A stretch of 64,000 nucleotides of DNA from Aquilaria yunnanensis (Eukaryota; Streptophyta; Magnoliopsida; Malvales; Thymelaeaceae): contig CM077593.1 in NCBI GenBank assembly GCA_039654915.1, positions 53,326,501 through 53,390,500 on the forward strand, written 5' to 3'. Positions 1 through 12,200 of this stretch are shown here, piece after piece. Both the position numbers and the translations under genes were made by a program. The notes beneath the pieces are model-generated. The model saw only the letters and a program-made list of their open reading frames with translations. It had not been told where the DNA came from and ran no database searches. Each line of letters opens with the position of its first letter. Position 1 is the stretch's first letter.

Positions 1-24
1 AAGCTTCTGAAGTAGCTGAAATTC

Positions 25-1045
25 ACATCTAGTTGAAGTTGTTGAGCTTGAAACTGGGAAAGGAAAAATTAGATTGGAACTTTTACAATGACATGGAGAT
101 ATGAGATTGAGTTCACATTTTAAATACACTTGTAGCATGATGAGATTCATTGGTCTATCTACTATAGTGTTAAAAGGATATTGTCATTCAAGGATCTATA
201 TCTTCTCAAAGATGTGATGCTACTTTTACACTTCAACAATTACTATCATTTGATTTTGTCTTTTTATGCATGTGATGAAAGAAACAATGGTGACAACAGA
301 GCACTTTTGCCAAGAATTACGACAGAAAAACCCAAGATTTTGTAGATGCTTTGAGTTTGGTCTTTAGCAGAAAGACATTGATCAATAAAATGGGAAATGA
401 AAGGTGTGAATTACTTCTTAAATAAGTTATATCATTTTCAAGAAGTTATAACATTCTAGTCTATGACATGTTCGCAGCATACTTTAACATAATTCAATCT
501 CATCATAAGAAAACTAATGTGAATGTGGAACAACATTATTGAGTTTGATGTTCAATTCTACTATTGATTATCGGAAGGAAGAGTTGGACTCCATATTCAA
601 TGTGCATGTAATAGAGCTTGTTCTTTTGAGTGCTATATTGAATCTCAAAAATTCGTATAGCTCCTTTAATATAGATAACATTTGTAGATTGTGGCAAGAA
701 ATTTTTATCCTTTAGATTTCACAGAACAAGAAAAACTTAAACTAAAGCATGAGTTACAACAATACAAGCTTGATGTACCCTACCATGCACACTTGAAAAA
801 TGCTTCAACAGTTGCTGAATTATGTAGAGGGTTAAAGGAAACTAAAAAGTTTGAAATTTTTCCTTTAATTGATAGATACTTCACCTTATATTGACTCTTC
901 CTATTTTGACTACAACAATAAAATGAGCATACATGATGAGTTTTGAAGAATTACTTGATTGTTTAAGTTGAAAATGAAATAGAATTTTTATACAGATAAA
1001 ATCATAATGATTTCTACTTGATGAAAGAAAGATGAGCATAACTGC
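25..1045 (+). pseudogene. Decayed hAT-type (TTF/zf-MYM class) transposase remnant
   Basis: Pieces of one protein family appear in order but in changing frames. They are a segment reading ELETGKGKI (about 45-70), one reading GDMRLSSHFKYTCSMM (about 95-145), a short FDFVF piece near 250, VNVEQHY near 520, and the longest open piece at 691-894 with FYPLDFTEQEKLKLKHEL and NASTVAELCRGLKETKK. A tail reading YLIVYVENEIEF lies near 945-985. From memory of the family, this is the C-terminal half of plant TTF-type zinc finger/hAT dimerisation proteins, which derive from hAT transposases. Frameshifts separate nearly every piece and stops occur throughout, so it is not functional. The start lies outside the window. 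No terminal inverted repeats or 8-bp duplication were seen. Family recognition is by eye. Confidence 0.72.
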
Positions 1046-2469
1046 AGTTCTGTAAGGAATATTTAACTTTTTTTTTTACAAAACTTTAAATCATTTTTTT
1101 TTTCTTAAGTCTTAACAATTTCTAGTTGACAAGGAAGGTCATGACTTAATATAGAGTTGATGTTTCAAATTACAACATGACTGTAGATATTAAGATTAGT
1201 AAGTTTCAATAGTTTTAATCTTAAAGGCTTGAGCTATAATTTTAGTATATATTTTCCTTAATTTGAATATAATTGTTTCTATATATAAATTTTACATTAA
1301 AATTCCTAAATCTCGACCCTAACCTGAAACCCTAGTTCCACCCTTTACTTGAGAATTATTGAACTAAGCCTAAATTCTCATTGAACTTAAGCGTAACTCT
1401 AGGTTAGAAATTTACCAAAAAAATAACAAAATAATATTTAAGGATCAATTTGAATCGGCCACTAACATTAGTTAAACATCCAATAAACCATTAATGTTGC
1501 TCAAATGGCCCAATTCATGCATTGGATGATAAATCCAATAAAAATATTACAAAAACCTTGCCATCTTTTTGAAAGTTGACACAATAGATATTTTTAGTTT
1601 AAAATAGTCCAAATACAATATCTTCATTATTGTGGCAGGAAAACTTATAACATTTTAATCAACTGTAGAACAATTTTTTTTCTCTCTTTCGACTATAAAG
1701 CTAATATTTGAAACCTCGATAGCCAATCTTCCCTCCACCTCTGAATACACCACATCTCACATTAATAATGGCATTGGGTCTTGAGGAAACAGAAGGTAGA
1801 CTTTAAGCTGAAGCCATCTCCATGAACAATGGCACTAGCCGAGAACAATAATCTCTTAGTCTCGGTTAACCAAGTAATCCTATGATATGTATTATAAACT
1901 TTGCCTGATCTTGTTAAGAGAATAAACTTATTGGGAAACATTTAAATAAAATATCTCATATTTTTAAAAAAGGCATAATAATAAAACATACCACTAATAT
2001 TTTTTATTTTTTTCTATAAATAATGGAATAAACCACTAACATTATCTAGTAAGTGCTAACCATTATCTCTTTAAAATGTAGAAAATATTAAATTTAACAG
2101 AGAGTTGGCAATTTGACTCATTTAAAAGTATTAGTCATTTATTTGGCCAAAAAACAAACATAAGTAGCCTAATTAGGCCAACCCAAAACTTTTAATGGTT
2201 TATTTGATATTTTCTTACCTTAATACGAAAAGAATATATCATCTAGAAAAGGGAATATTTCATTCATTGCCATCAAGTGAGCAATTTGAGTTGACTCAAA
2301 AATTTTCCGTGTTTTATTTGGCGTAAATAAAACATTAGTTATCAAATCGAGCCAACCAAAAATATTAGTAGCTTGTTTGTTATTCACCAAAATCAAACCA
2401 TGCCTTGAGCTTGAGGTGTTTTAAACTTGATCTATTTCTTTTGACTATTGTTGTATAAATCGATAATAA
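1046..2469. other. AT-rich stretch without recognisable gene
   Basis: I see no open frame with family similarity, no LTR ends and no RNA gene here. The sequence is AT-rich with short homopolymer runs. It could be old intergenic DNA or repeat material too decayed to recognise. Confidence 0.5.
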
Positions 2470-2474
2470 GTAGA

Positions 2475-3890
2475 TGATGGGTTTCGGGAGCCAAACAGCG
2501 CAGCGAAATTTAACCGAAACCCTCCAGGATCCAAGTGAAACGGGGTAAACGGGGTGTTCAAAAATTTTCATACCTAATTTTTGGTTGAGATCTCTCACTC
2601 AACTATAGAGTCGAATCAAAAAACTTGAACAGTTGATGTGTTCAGAATCTCTATGGTATCTGCACGAGCCTCTCAGGATCACCACGCATCCACCACGTCC
2701 TGGCAGATGCGTTTCTCTTGCGCTCGCAGTGCTAACTTGCGTCCTCTAAGGAATTGCAAGAGAAGAGTGTGGCTGTCCTTTTGGGACGCTAGGGCAAGGA
2801 GACCTACGAATTTCTCACTAGAAGTTGTATTTATAGTGAGACTCAACTTCCAGGCCTAATGGGTTTCAAAGCCCTAATATAATTAGGATTTAATTTCTGG
2901 CTTAATAATGGCTCAACTATTGGGCCCATTATTAATACGAAATTATTGTGAAACCAAAACCCAAATTATTAGGCCATGCACTCTAATGATCCAAATAGCT
3001 CTAATTGTGCGACCCAATAGGCTCTTACCATGTTGGCAATGATCATAAATCACATTTATGATCATAAGCAATGAGCGGTGTCTAGCAACACATCATTGCC
3101 ACCCAAGTGACAAGATTGTCGATGATTCGACTAAACCTTTATGATCATCACCGATATATGCCATTGTCCCTTTGTCCAAGATATCAAGACTAAGCACGAG
3201 ACATGGAATGTGTCACTCTCGTATAGCCCAATCTTTGGTTTCTTGATTACTGAGTAGACCAACTTAAACTGATGACATTGATATCGTATATCAACTCATC
3301 TGAGCATGGCCATGCATTTTTTTAAGTCTTACTCTATCAAGGGGCCCGGAGATATCACTCCCGTTACATAGGAGGGACAAATCCCATCTTGATCATACAA
3401 ATCCCTCCGCATGATATATGACATACCCAATGACCTCCTTCAAGTTCACTCAGTTACGAGCAACAAAGGAAAGTATCAAAGTATGCGACTCACATGTAGG
3501 GAACCTTGATGATCTTAGGTCGAAGGACTACATATACCATGATCACTATGAAAGTCACTTATGACACTCATATAATGATCCATGTAGTGTTCTCATGGTG
3601 GGTTGGTCCAGTACACAAGTTCTCCAACTTGTACCCATATGTAGACTACATATCTCATATTAGTCTCCACATATGCTAGTCATTATGTATTATTGCAACC
3701 CACTCCACAATAATACTTGACTAGGGACGTTTAAGAATATCATTATTCTAGGGTTACAATTATGTTTGTTAAGCTATGCAGAAACAAAACAACAAACATA
3801 ATTGCTAGATTAATGCCTTAATAAAATATCATGACTCAATGTGCAAAAATACAATCATCTCATGATTGGCTTTTGGGTACAACACTAACA
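2475..3890 (-). mobile_element. Solo copia LTR (same family as Copia1/Copia2)
   Basis: On the plus strand it begins TGATGGGTTTCGGG and ends ACACTAACA, which is the reverse complement of the family LTR (TGTTAGTG to CCCAACA; here the penultimate internal base of the CCCAACA end is changed). Length is 1416 bp against 1418 for the complete copies. It is flanked by a perfect 5-bp duplication, GTAGA, at 2470-2474 and 3891-3895, so it is a true solo LTR made by recombination between the two LTRs of a full element. The TATAAATA box of the family lies on the minus strand near 2830. No internal element sequence remains. Confidence 0.93.
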
Positions 3891-3944
3891 GTAGACATAC
3901 ATACCACAAAGTTAAGATACAATTACACTTAATTATGCATGTAA

Positions 3945-4345
3945 TTTGTAAGCTTTTATTGATAAATTGAATGTAGTACAAATTCCTTGGGGCGGTCCAA
4001 TGTTCACTAGGTCTAATCTCCATGAAAGGGCAAATGCTATGTATGAAGTCCTTGATAAAGCTTTGAGTAATGAAAGATGGTTTCATTTATTTCCTAATGT
4101 CAAGTTATTGAACCTTAACATAAAAAGATCAGACCATGGTCGCATTCTTTGGATACCCTGCCTATATGAGAATTTTATCATAGGCTCATAGATTTGAGGC
4201 TTTTTGGATGAGATATTATTAGTGTGAAGAAAATGTTAGAACTATCTGGTCGTCTCCAATTTTGGGCTCTGAAATGCATCAAGTGGCCTCTAGATGCTCT
4301 TAATTGGTTCTTGCACTAAGAAATTTGTTACCACTTTAAGTGCTT
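3945..4345 (+). pseudogene. LINE (L1-type) endonuclease-domain remnant
   Basis: An open piece at 3967-4191 reads GGPMFTRSN, then MYEVLDKALSNERWFHLFPN, then RSDHGRILW. The order GPxFTWSN, LDRAL.N..W..LFPN, SDH.PI matches the C-terminal half of the apurinic-type endonuclease domain of plant L1 LINEs, with the SDH motif near the active site. In another frame just downstream HRFEAFWM appears (about 4190-4215), followed by weak similarity to the linker before reverse transcriptase. At least one frameshift and several stops are present, and no reverse transcriptase follows. It abuts the solo LTR on the left. Identification is from motif memory only. Confidence 0.68.
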
Positions 4346-5714
4346 AAATACAACGGCCATATTTTGTGTGTTCAAGTCCCAGGGCAATGCATTTTCTGTT
4401 GCCCAATCAGAACATGCACACTATATTTGTCCAAGTGGCCCTCCTGGTCTTTATGCAATTTTGTGCATATTGGTGCAACCATCACACACATATTCACAGA
4501 CAAGTTTATTTGCTAGAGTAGAAAGTAACCAAAACAACATTTCAGGTCAATATAGTATTCATACAATATTCCATGCGAATATACAAATTACATGCACACT
4601 TAGTGCACTTTGGTGTTCATTCATGTGTCCAAACTTTCATATTGTGTCCAACTCAAAATCTACCCATGAGCTCCTATGCCCAAAAGGTTTTAAACTCTTT
4701 ATTATACTTAAATATTCATATAAAAATAGGTTTGAGATATTAAATACATCTAATATTGAAATTATGAATTTTACACTTAATTGGGTAGAAATGATGATGT
4801 CAACAGTACCCAGCAAAATCAGTCAACTTTGACAGGCCATAACCATGGCTACAGGGTACCAAATCAAGTGATTCAAAAGCCACATTCTTTACCATGAAGT
4901 TTCTAAGTATGACCAAAATTTCATAGTTGAAATCAACTTGTACAACAAGTTATGGCAGCTGGAGGACAAGGTACCAAATTTCAGCCACTATTGACTATTA
5001 TGCCCATACAAAATTTCATAATATCCATACACTTCATTTCTAGGTACAAAACCCACTTGGTAATGTCCATACATGTCTTATCCATATGGGGAAACCATTC
5101 CCATGAATTTAGAACCCTTCTAACTCTCATTGATAAACACGCCATCAAAACAGCCCATAAACACCATATGGACAGCATTGTACATACACTTCAAACTACA
5201 CTCCATTACTCCATATATCATTCACACACTATGCATATAACACTCCTAGCTTATTTACATGCATTTATGCACTACATACATGCCATAACTTAGTTAGTAT
5301 GTACACTAAGCTTCTTGGAGAACTTCAAAAGTACTAAGTAGTACAGAAACTTGAAGGGACCAGCTGTTGTGTAAGTTAGGAAGTACCATTAGAAAAAATA
5401 ACTATTATGCTCCAAAAATCACGAAACATTGTAGCTCTCAACTAGACATATATAAGTTTATTTGACTAAAATTTCACAAAAAAAATAAAACTACAAGTAT
5501 TAGTTTGAATACTCCCTTTTAGGTGTTCCTGAAAATGTACAGAAATGGGGTAAGCTTCTTTGAAGAAACTTAGTAAGGGCATATCATCAGAGCTTGATTC
5601 TCTAGAAACAAACTTGAAATAAAAAGACACTAAATCACAAAAACACAACAAATATACATTGATATAGCCATTCAAATGCATAAACAAGCACAACAACAAA
5701 CATATGTAATGACA
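4346..5714 (-). repeat. Diverged LTR-like repeat (family X), inverted
   Basis: It resembles 61375-62700 in the same orientation and the reverse of about 44900-45550. Shared landmarks are the block around 4463-4500 (like 61448-61480), the block near 5000 with CCCATACAAAATTTCATAA (like 61960), and the hairpin flanked by TAGTAAGG at 5552-5571. It is considerably diverged. Several short open frames lie here (for example 4368-4832 and 4952-5293) but none has recognisable content. I infer that this is part of an old LTR because of the shared hairpin. The outer ends were not identified. Confidence 0.5.
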
Positions 5715-8176
5715 TGGCCGCCCTCGGCCCTGCCCAATAAACCTGTGAGAACAGGTCTCATAGTGGTTGCAATTGGCTAGTTATATATGTGTATGGACTA
5801 AAACTCTGTGATACTAGCTGATTAACCTAGAATATGTAGGATGCATGCTCTTTGTGCTTTGACTTAAGCTAAGGGAAATCATAAGGACATTCATTTGGCC
5901 AAGTACTTTAATAGAAAACAAGCTCAAAAAAGCCAAACCATACAAAATCAACATTGTTATGAATTTACTACATATAACAACTATGTGGGAGCATTCATAC
6001 ATAAAGTAGACTAATGCTCTCACCCAAGAGCAACCATAGAATCTAAGACTCCATCCATAAACATAAAGGGCAACTAGTGCATATAGTACAAACAAGGTTA
6101 TCCTACTAAGATCTTATCATCTAACTTCCACCTTAGATGTAATCCTAGTGACTAGCCTAAAAAAGTCCTCCACATCCTCAACTAGCCACTGTGGCCAAGA
6201 AAGACTATAGTTAGTACTACTGCTTTACCAACAAGTAGCTAATAAAACTAGAATCATAAAGATTCCCGAAGCTAAGTACCTGCAAAAGCAAACTACCATG
6301 ACAACCCTCAGTGGTTATCGGGTCTAACACCATCAAAATCTACACAACATAAACTAGGGAGTGAGAATTGTAATTCTCAATGAGGGTCTTCACCTGCAAG
6401 AAAAAATACTAAGGACAATGCATACATAACCATATGTAATCTGCTATGAGCTTGTATAGCATGAGGCTAAACTTAATGTGCATAAGTTTCAGTCCCTTGG
6501 GACTTGTCCTCTACCTAGTCCTTGAACTACAAGGCAAAGCCTTGTCTACTAGCAAGCATTGCTTACTAGCCTAACTAGTGAAGCTCTCCACTAGTTGAAT
6601 CTCGCTTATGTTTTACAGGGGCACTATGACTGGACTGAAAGTTCTTAGGTCCTAAAGAACTGACTAGGTGTACTAAGGTTGCCTCATCAAGACCTTGAAG
6701 CCAAAGATACAACTAAGGTCATAGTGGTTATAAACCTTCCACCTTATCACTAGGTGTACTAGGGTTTCCTCATCAAGACCTTGAACCTAAAGGCATAACT
6801 AAGGTCTCAATGGTGCTAAACCTTCCACCTCATCTAATGGTGTATTATAGTGGCCAAATAACTAGTTTTCTCATGAAGTGCATTTAAAATTTACAAAACT
6901 ATGAAAAAACCCCTAGAGCATGAGAGAGTTTTTTTGGATGTTCTGGAATGCCATTGTACCATTACAACCCTTAGGCACCCCTAGGACCATCCCTGGCTTC
7001 CCCCGAATCTAATTTGAAAAAGCTGAAATTTGCTAAAAAAGGCCTCTAGGGCCTAAGCGCCAGGAGGGGTGTCTCTAGGGCTTAGGTGCCAGCTAGGGCC
7101 TAGGCACCATAAGTACTCTATTCTGTAAAGAGAAAAATGTGCCTGGGGCCCTATGGTGGCAGGACCCTGTGTCCTGAACCTCAAAAACACCCTCTTAAGC
7201 CTCTTCCTATAAACCTATGATGCCTAAACTCAGCATAAACTTGTAAAACAACTTACATAGGTAAAAAATACACCATCACAAACTTGCTATGATGCATCAA
7301 ACCATCACACAATCCACAATTCCAAGAGTAGTGCACCATAAACACTCTTGCCCACAACCAACGCAATTCATGAAACTACTTGATTCCATCAAGCATCAAC
7401 ATTCAAGTAGCGTCAATCAAAGTTGAAACAATTAATACCATACCTCAACTTCAAGTAACAAGCAAGAATTATTCAACTCTTTTGCACCAACCAAGTTCCA
7501 CAAAGTGCAACCAAAGTTGTAAGCAAATATGGGCACAAAACATCAAGTTACTAACTTCTAACCAAAACCCAAGCTCCCAATCAACTAATAAACATGGAAT
7601 CAATCAAGAACACATTGATTACCTCGTATCAAAAATAGGGGGTGGGAGGAAACATGCTTCCAAGCTCCAAAACCATGATCTTATGCTTGAAATAAGCTTC
7701 CAATGGCCTATATACTTATGGTGGCTTTTCTTTTCGCTAAAAACTCTTGATTTTGGGCTCAAATGGATGAAGAAATGATGGTGTGAAGGATGACCTGGGT
7801 TTATGGCAGCCATCCCCCACTTTACCATCTGATAACCCAAGTTTGAAACCCAAGCCACCAAAGTTTTAGACATGGAACACTTAAACCCCATTCTTTTGAC
7901 AACCTTAGTCATTCTTGCTAAATTCATGTTTATTTCAACTAAGTTTGGGTTAAAGTTAAAATTTAGGTTATAAAAGCACATTTTTAACACCCAGGACCTG
8001 GCCTAACTATTCATAATGTAAAATTACCATTTTGCCCCTAAACCTCATTTAGTGCCTAAACCTCCTCGGAACTTAGTGAACTTTGGCAAGCCTCCTTATT
8101 CTTGCTATGTGAACTTGAAATAAGGTTCCAATCTATAACTTCAATTACTTTACCTCCCTTAACTGACTTTTCCGCT
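5715..8176 (-). mobile_element. Old Tekay-like LTR with leader, inverted
   Basis: Read on the minus strand it follows the Tekay LTR plan. The block TTGCCAAAGTTCACTAAGTT lies at about 8070-8090, GGGGCAAAATGGTAATTTTAC at about 8017-8037, the hairpin GAGAATTGTAATTCTC at 6363-6378, and the end CTAGCCAATTGCAACC...CTCACA near 5753. The next 35 or so bases (about 5752-5716) resemble the leader that follows the 5' LTR in Tekay1 and Tekay2 (a GGGCAGGG block, ending TGTCA). It is much more diverged than the two full elements. The outer edge at 8176 is where Tat1 begins, so Tat1 probably inserted close to its first bases. No coding region is attached. Confidence 0.66.
6663..6836. repeat. Tandem duplication, period 86 bp
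   Basis: Two imperfect copies start at ACTAGGTGTACTA (6663 and 6749). Each contains CTCATCAAGACCTTGAA and AACCTTCCACCT. They lie inside the old inverted LTR, in the same part of the LTR where the Tekay2 LTRs carry a different short tandem repeat. Confidence 0.8.
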
Positions 8177-9040
8177 TGATAGCCAAAGGCTATCGCCTCT
8201 ATCTGGCCAAACTCCCTGCCACAAGAATGACCAAAAGAAACTGGCGCTACCCGAGAAAAGTTGGGATCATACACCTCGGGAGATAGCCGAAGAGCTTCGA
8301 GCCCGGCACGCTAGGAAACTTGAGGATACTACTAGCCCCCCGAGGTTGTGAACAGATCGCCTTCGGAATAGAGGCACCAGCTATTGTGGGCCGAACATGA
8401 TCTTTCCGAAGGCGGAACTCCCTGAAGCTGGGAACCCCCGAACTGAGGGCATGTTTCCCAAAGAGGCACCGTCCGTACCAAGGGGCGACGTCGCCCAGGG
8501 ACCTCGGGAGTACAGCAGGAGCATTTAAGGAAGCCTCTGACATGTCACCCACAGACATCACAAGTCGCCTCAAACGGCGCCCTGACACACCGACGCCATC
8601 AAAGTCACATCATGGCCCAGCTCAAGGCTCAAGGGGCCTGCCACCGGTTACTCGCACCCTACACCCAGAAACTCAGGAACATCTAACCATACACGGGTCA
8701 CGATCTGAACGGGCTGGACACCTCTATAAATACTAGGGAAAACACCCTGGCAAACGGCTGGCTGGCTGGCAGGCAAATATCCTGACTCCTCACTTTGAGA
8801 AAATACTACCAGGCGAGTTCACTGAACCCCTCAGTGCTATTTCCTCTGCCTTCTCTCAGCACCATTGACTTGGGCGTCGGAGGCTCCTCCCCGGAATAAC
8901 ACCCCGGGGACCTCCTAACCCACTTTTTCTGAGCATCTCAGGTACTCTCCCTTGGGCGAAACGTCCACCAGGCGTTCTTCCTCTCCGGGAGTCCCTCCAC
9001 CAGTCTCCATGACTACCAACGATGAAGCCCCTGGGCATCA
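8177..9040 (+). repeat. Tat1 5' LTR
   Basis: It begins with TGATAGCC AAA GGCTATCG, a near-perfect palindrome also found at the start of Tat2 (45556-45575). I place the end at GGGCATCA, directly before TTTGGCGCCG. Length is 864 bp. Landmarks shared with Tat2 are CTTGGGCGT.GGAGGCTCCTCCCC (8871 and 47566) and GCATCATTTGGCG at the end. There is no second LTR to confirm the exact end. Confidence 0.75.
8725..8732 (+). promoter_or_regulatory. Probable TATA box of Tat1 LTR
   Basis: TATAAATA occurs about 315 bp before the LTR end, a sensible place for the core promoter of an LTR. The Tat2 copy has a degraded version (ACAAATAC near 47485). Confidence 0.5.
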
Positions 9041-9042
9041 TT

Positions 9043-9060
9043 TGGCGCCGTCTGTGGGAA
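9043..9060 (+). other. Primer-binding site of Tat1
   Basis: TGGCGCCGTCTGTGGGAA follows the LTR end by two bases. This wording is common in plant Tat-lineage elements. I did not assign the tRNA. The Tat2 copy at 47710 has two or more changes. Confidence 0.6.
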
Positions 9061-9209
9061 CCCGCTCTGAGATTGCCGTCATTGAAACTCGGCGTTCTAA
9101 GGACAAGGGACTCCCGAGGTCTCCGTCCTCGCCTGAGACACAACCGGTTGCTGAGCAAACACTCCCAAGGACTTCTACATCTGAGGAAGACCGCCCTCTA
9201 GTAATCACT

Positions 9210-12200
9210 ATGAGCTTTATGAGAGAGTTTCAGTGTTCGGTCGTGGCCAAAATGACACAGTAGATCGACCGAAGATGGTCACAGCAGACACAGGCCCAAA
9301 GACCTCCCTCACCTGCACGCCCTCGGGAGAAAAGTCCGAGGTCGACTCATCGCAGTTCGGGAAGCGGAGACCCGCGCGAAGAGTCGTGTACGGAGAATAT
9401 ACCCCTCGGGAAACGGCCTGTGGGACAAACTGGGTCCAAGCAACCGAAAGTCTCACAGCGAAGGAGTTCGTCGCCTGAGGCGAGGTCCCTGTCCCCTCAG
9501 CGCCAAACTCGCTCCCTGAAGAGGCGCCGACGATCTCCCTTCCCAGAGGAAGAGCCTAATGCCACAGTTCTCATGGAAAGAATACTAGCGCGGCTAGACA
9601 GGGTGGAAAAGCAGGTAGCTCGCAAACCCGTCTGGGACAGGCTCACGAGAGCCTTCTGCGAAGATGGGTCCCCGTTCACCCGGGCCATGGCCGAGGCAGC
9701 CATGCCAGGCGACTTGAGGGTACCTCGGCTGGAGATTTATGATGGCCGCACTGATCTGCAGGCCCATCTAACCAAGTACAGACGCAGCATGATAATGCAT
9801 GGTGCTGACGATGCTACCATGTGTAAATGCTTCAAGGTCACTCTCACGGGACCAGCAACTGCGTGGTACAACTCATTGCCCCCAGGAACCATCATTGAGT
9901 TCTAGGAGTTGTCTACGGCCTTCGAACAACAATTTATTGGAAGCCGACCAACTGCGAAGATGCCTGTTCAGATGTTCGACATAGAGCAGAGAAACGGAGA
10001 AACCATCCGAGACTACGTCGAAAGATTCAATAGGGAAGCTCTAAGTGTCCCGGACTTCCGGCCCGAAATACGCATCCTCGCCATGACATGGGGCCTTCGG
10101 CGAGACTCACAGCTGTTTTATGAGTTCTCAAAGGACCCCCCGGACACCCTCGGAGAATTTTACCGAAGGGCCGAGCAGCACAAGACGGCCGAGGAGCTGA
10201 GAATGGTTGGGCTGAAGTCCGGACACAACCGCGCCGAAGGGTCCAATCAGCAAGCCCGGCATCCAACTGAACAGGCAAGCCGACCTCGGAAGATGCGGGG
10301 AAGCAAACTTCAAAACTTCACACCCCTGAGCACTACACGGGCAAACATCCTTATGGCACTGGAAAGGCAGGGGACGCAGATTCGGCGGCCAAGGGCCATG
10401 ACCGCTGATAACAAGAAAAACATGAAGAAGTTCTGCCAGTTTCATGGCGACCACGGCCACGACACTGAAGACTGCTTCCAACTGAAGAAGTACATTGAGT
10501 CGCTGATAAAATTCGGCCAACTTCAGAAATATCTGCGGATGCCTTCCCCAAAAGGAAGAAAAGATGAGGAAGAAAGGGCCCACGACGGGGACTATGACTC
10601 CGACAGACGGAGAAACAGAAGTCTGAAAAAGCGCCCTCCTCCTCCTGCAGGGGTGATACAAACCATCACCACGGGGCTCCCATCCTCGGAAAGAAAGTGG
10701 AAGGCCAGAGAGATTGTGATCATGGAATATCAGAGTCCAGCAAAGAAACTGGCTTGCAAGGATGGATCCACCGTCATCTTCGCCCATGACGATCCGCTAC
10801 TAATCATGGCAACGATAGGGAATTGGGACGTCAAAAGAGTGTTGCTCGATGATGGATCAAATACTGACGTCCTATTCTCGCATTTACTGCCAAATTTGGA
10901 CATCTCCAGCAGCGAGCTCAAGCCTGTCACCTCGCCCACCTTCGGGGTTGGACCGTCCGAACTACCCGTCCTCGGATGGATTGACCTCCCCCTGATGATG
11001 AAAGGAACTTCGGTCGACGGAACAGCTGAGTTGTACGCCTCCACAATGGTGAGATTTATCGTCATGGACGTTCCTTCTTCGTACAACGCCATCCTTGGAA
11101 GGCAGACACAGGGAAACCTGCACATTCGCCCTGACTTGAAGTACTTGACTATCACATTCACCACCAAGGATGGGGATGCAGAGGTCTTCATAGATCAAGC
11201 CGAGGTAAGGAAGGTGTTTGTAAAAGTGCGAAAAGCTCCGGCAAATAACCTCGCACAAACAATGGAGGCAAAAGCACCAGAGAAGGACAAAGAAGGAGAT
11301 CCCACGGGAGCGGAAACAGAAACAATGGTACTTGTCCCAGCACAATCTACCCGAATAAGGAAGAGCTTGCCCGAAGGTGATAAGAAAAACCTTGTATCTT
11401 TTCTACTGGGAAATAAAGATCTCTTTGCCTACTCGCCGAAAGACATGCCAGGGGTGCACCCTGGCATAGTACAGCATAGCCTCAAAGTAAGCCCAAAAGC
11501 AAAGCCTGTCCGGCAAAAGAAGCGAAGCATCTCGGCACATAAGAGTAATTTTGTGAAAATTGAAGTCCAACGCCTGTTAGATGCTGAAGTCGTCAGGGAA
11601 GTCAAATACCTTGAATGGTTAAGCAACGTGGTGATTGCCACAAAAGAAGGCAGCAGCAAACTCCGGATGTGCATCGATTTCAGAAACTTAAACGATGCTT
11701 GCCCGAAAGACTCATACCCTCTTCCGCCAATAGACCAACTGGTAGACTCAACTGCCGAATATGGGCTCCTAAGTTTCCTAGACGCCTTCAGCGGCTACCA
11801 TCAAATAAGGATGGACCTCGAAGATGAAGAAAAAACCACCTTCATCACCGAGGGAGGAACGTACTGCTACGTCAGGATGCCCTTCGGGCTTAAAAATGCA
11901 GGAGCCACCTACCAAAGGTTGATGAACAAGGTCTTTAAGGACCAAATGGGGAGAAACATGGAGGTATATGTTGACGATATGATAGTCAAAAGCAAGCTCC
12001 CTCGCAACCACGTTGCAGATCTAGACGAAACCTTCCAAAAGCTCAGAGCCTTCGGGATTCGTCTCAATCCTGAAAAATGCATGTTCGGGGTGACCTCGGC
12101 AAAGTTCCTTGGGTACATGGTATCCGAAAGAGGCATCGATGCTAACCCCAAAAAAATTAAGGCTCTGCTCGAGTTCCGAAGTCCTGCCACAGTAAAGGAG

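Noticed and set aside
4368..4832. 154-codon plus-strand frame
   Set aside because: Lies in AT-rich family X repeat; residue content is biased and there is no domain.
9043..9060. Primer site as tRNA-Lys type (TGGCGCC)
   Set aside because: Only the first seven bases fit; the rest does not, so I left the tRNA unassigned.
10128..10787. 219-codon minus-strand open frame
   Set aside because: Antisense shadow of Tat1 gag/protease, which is open in the plus strand with clear motifs.
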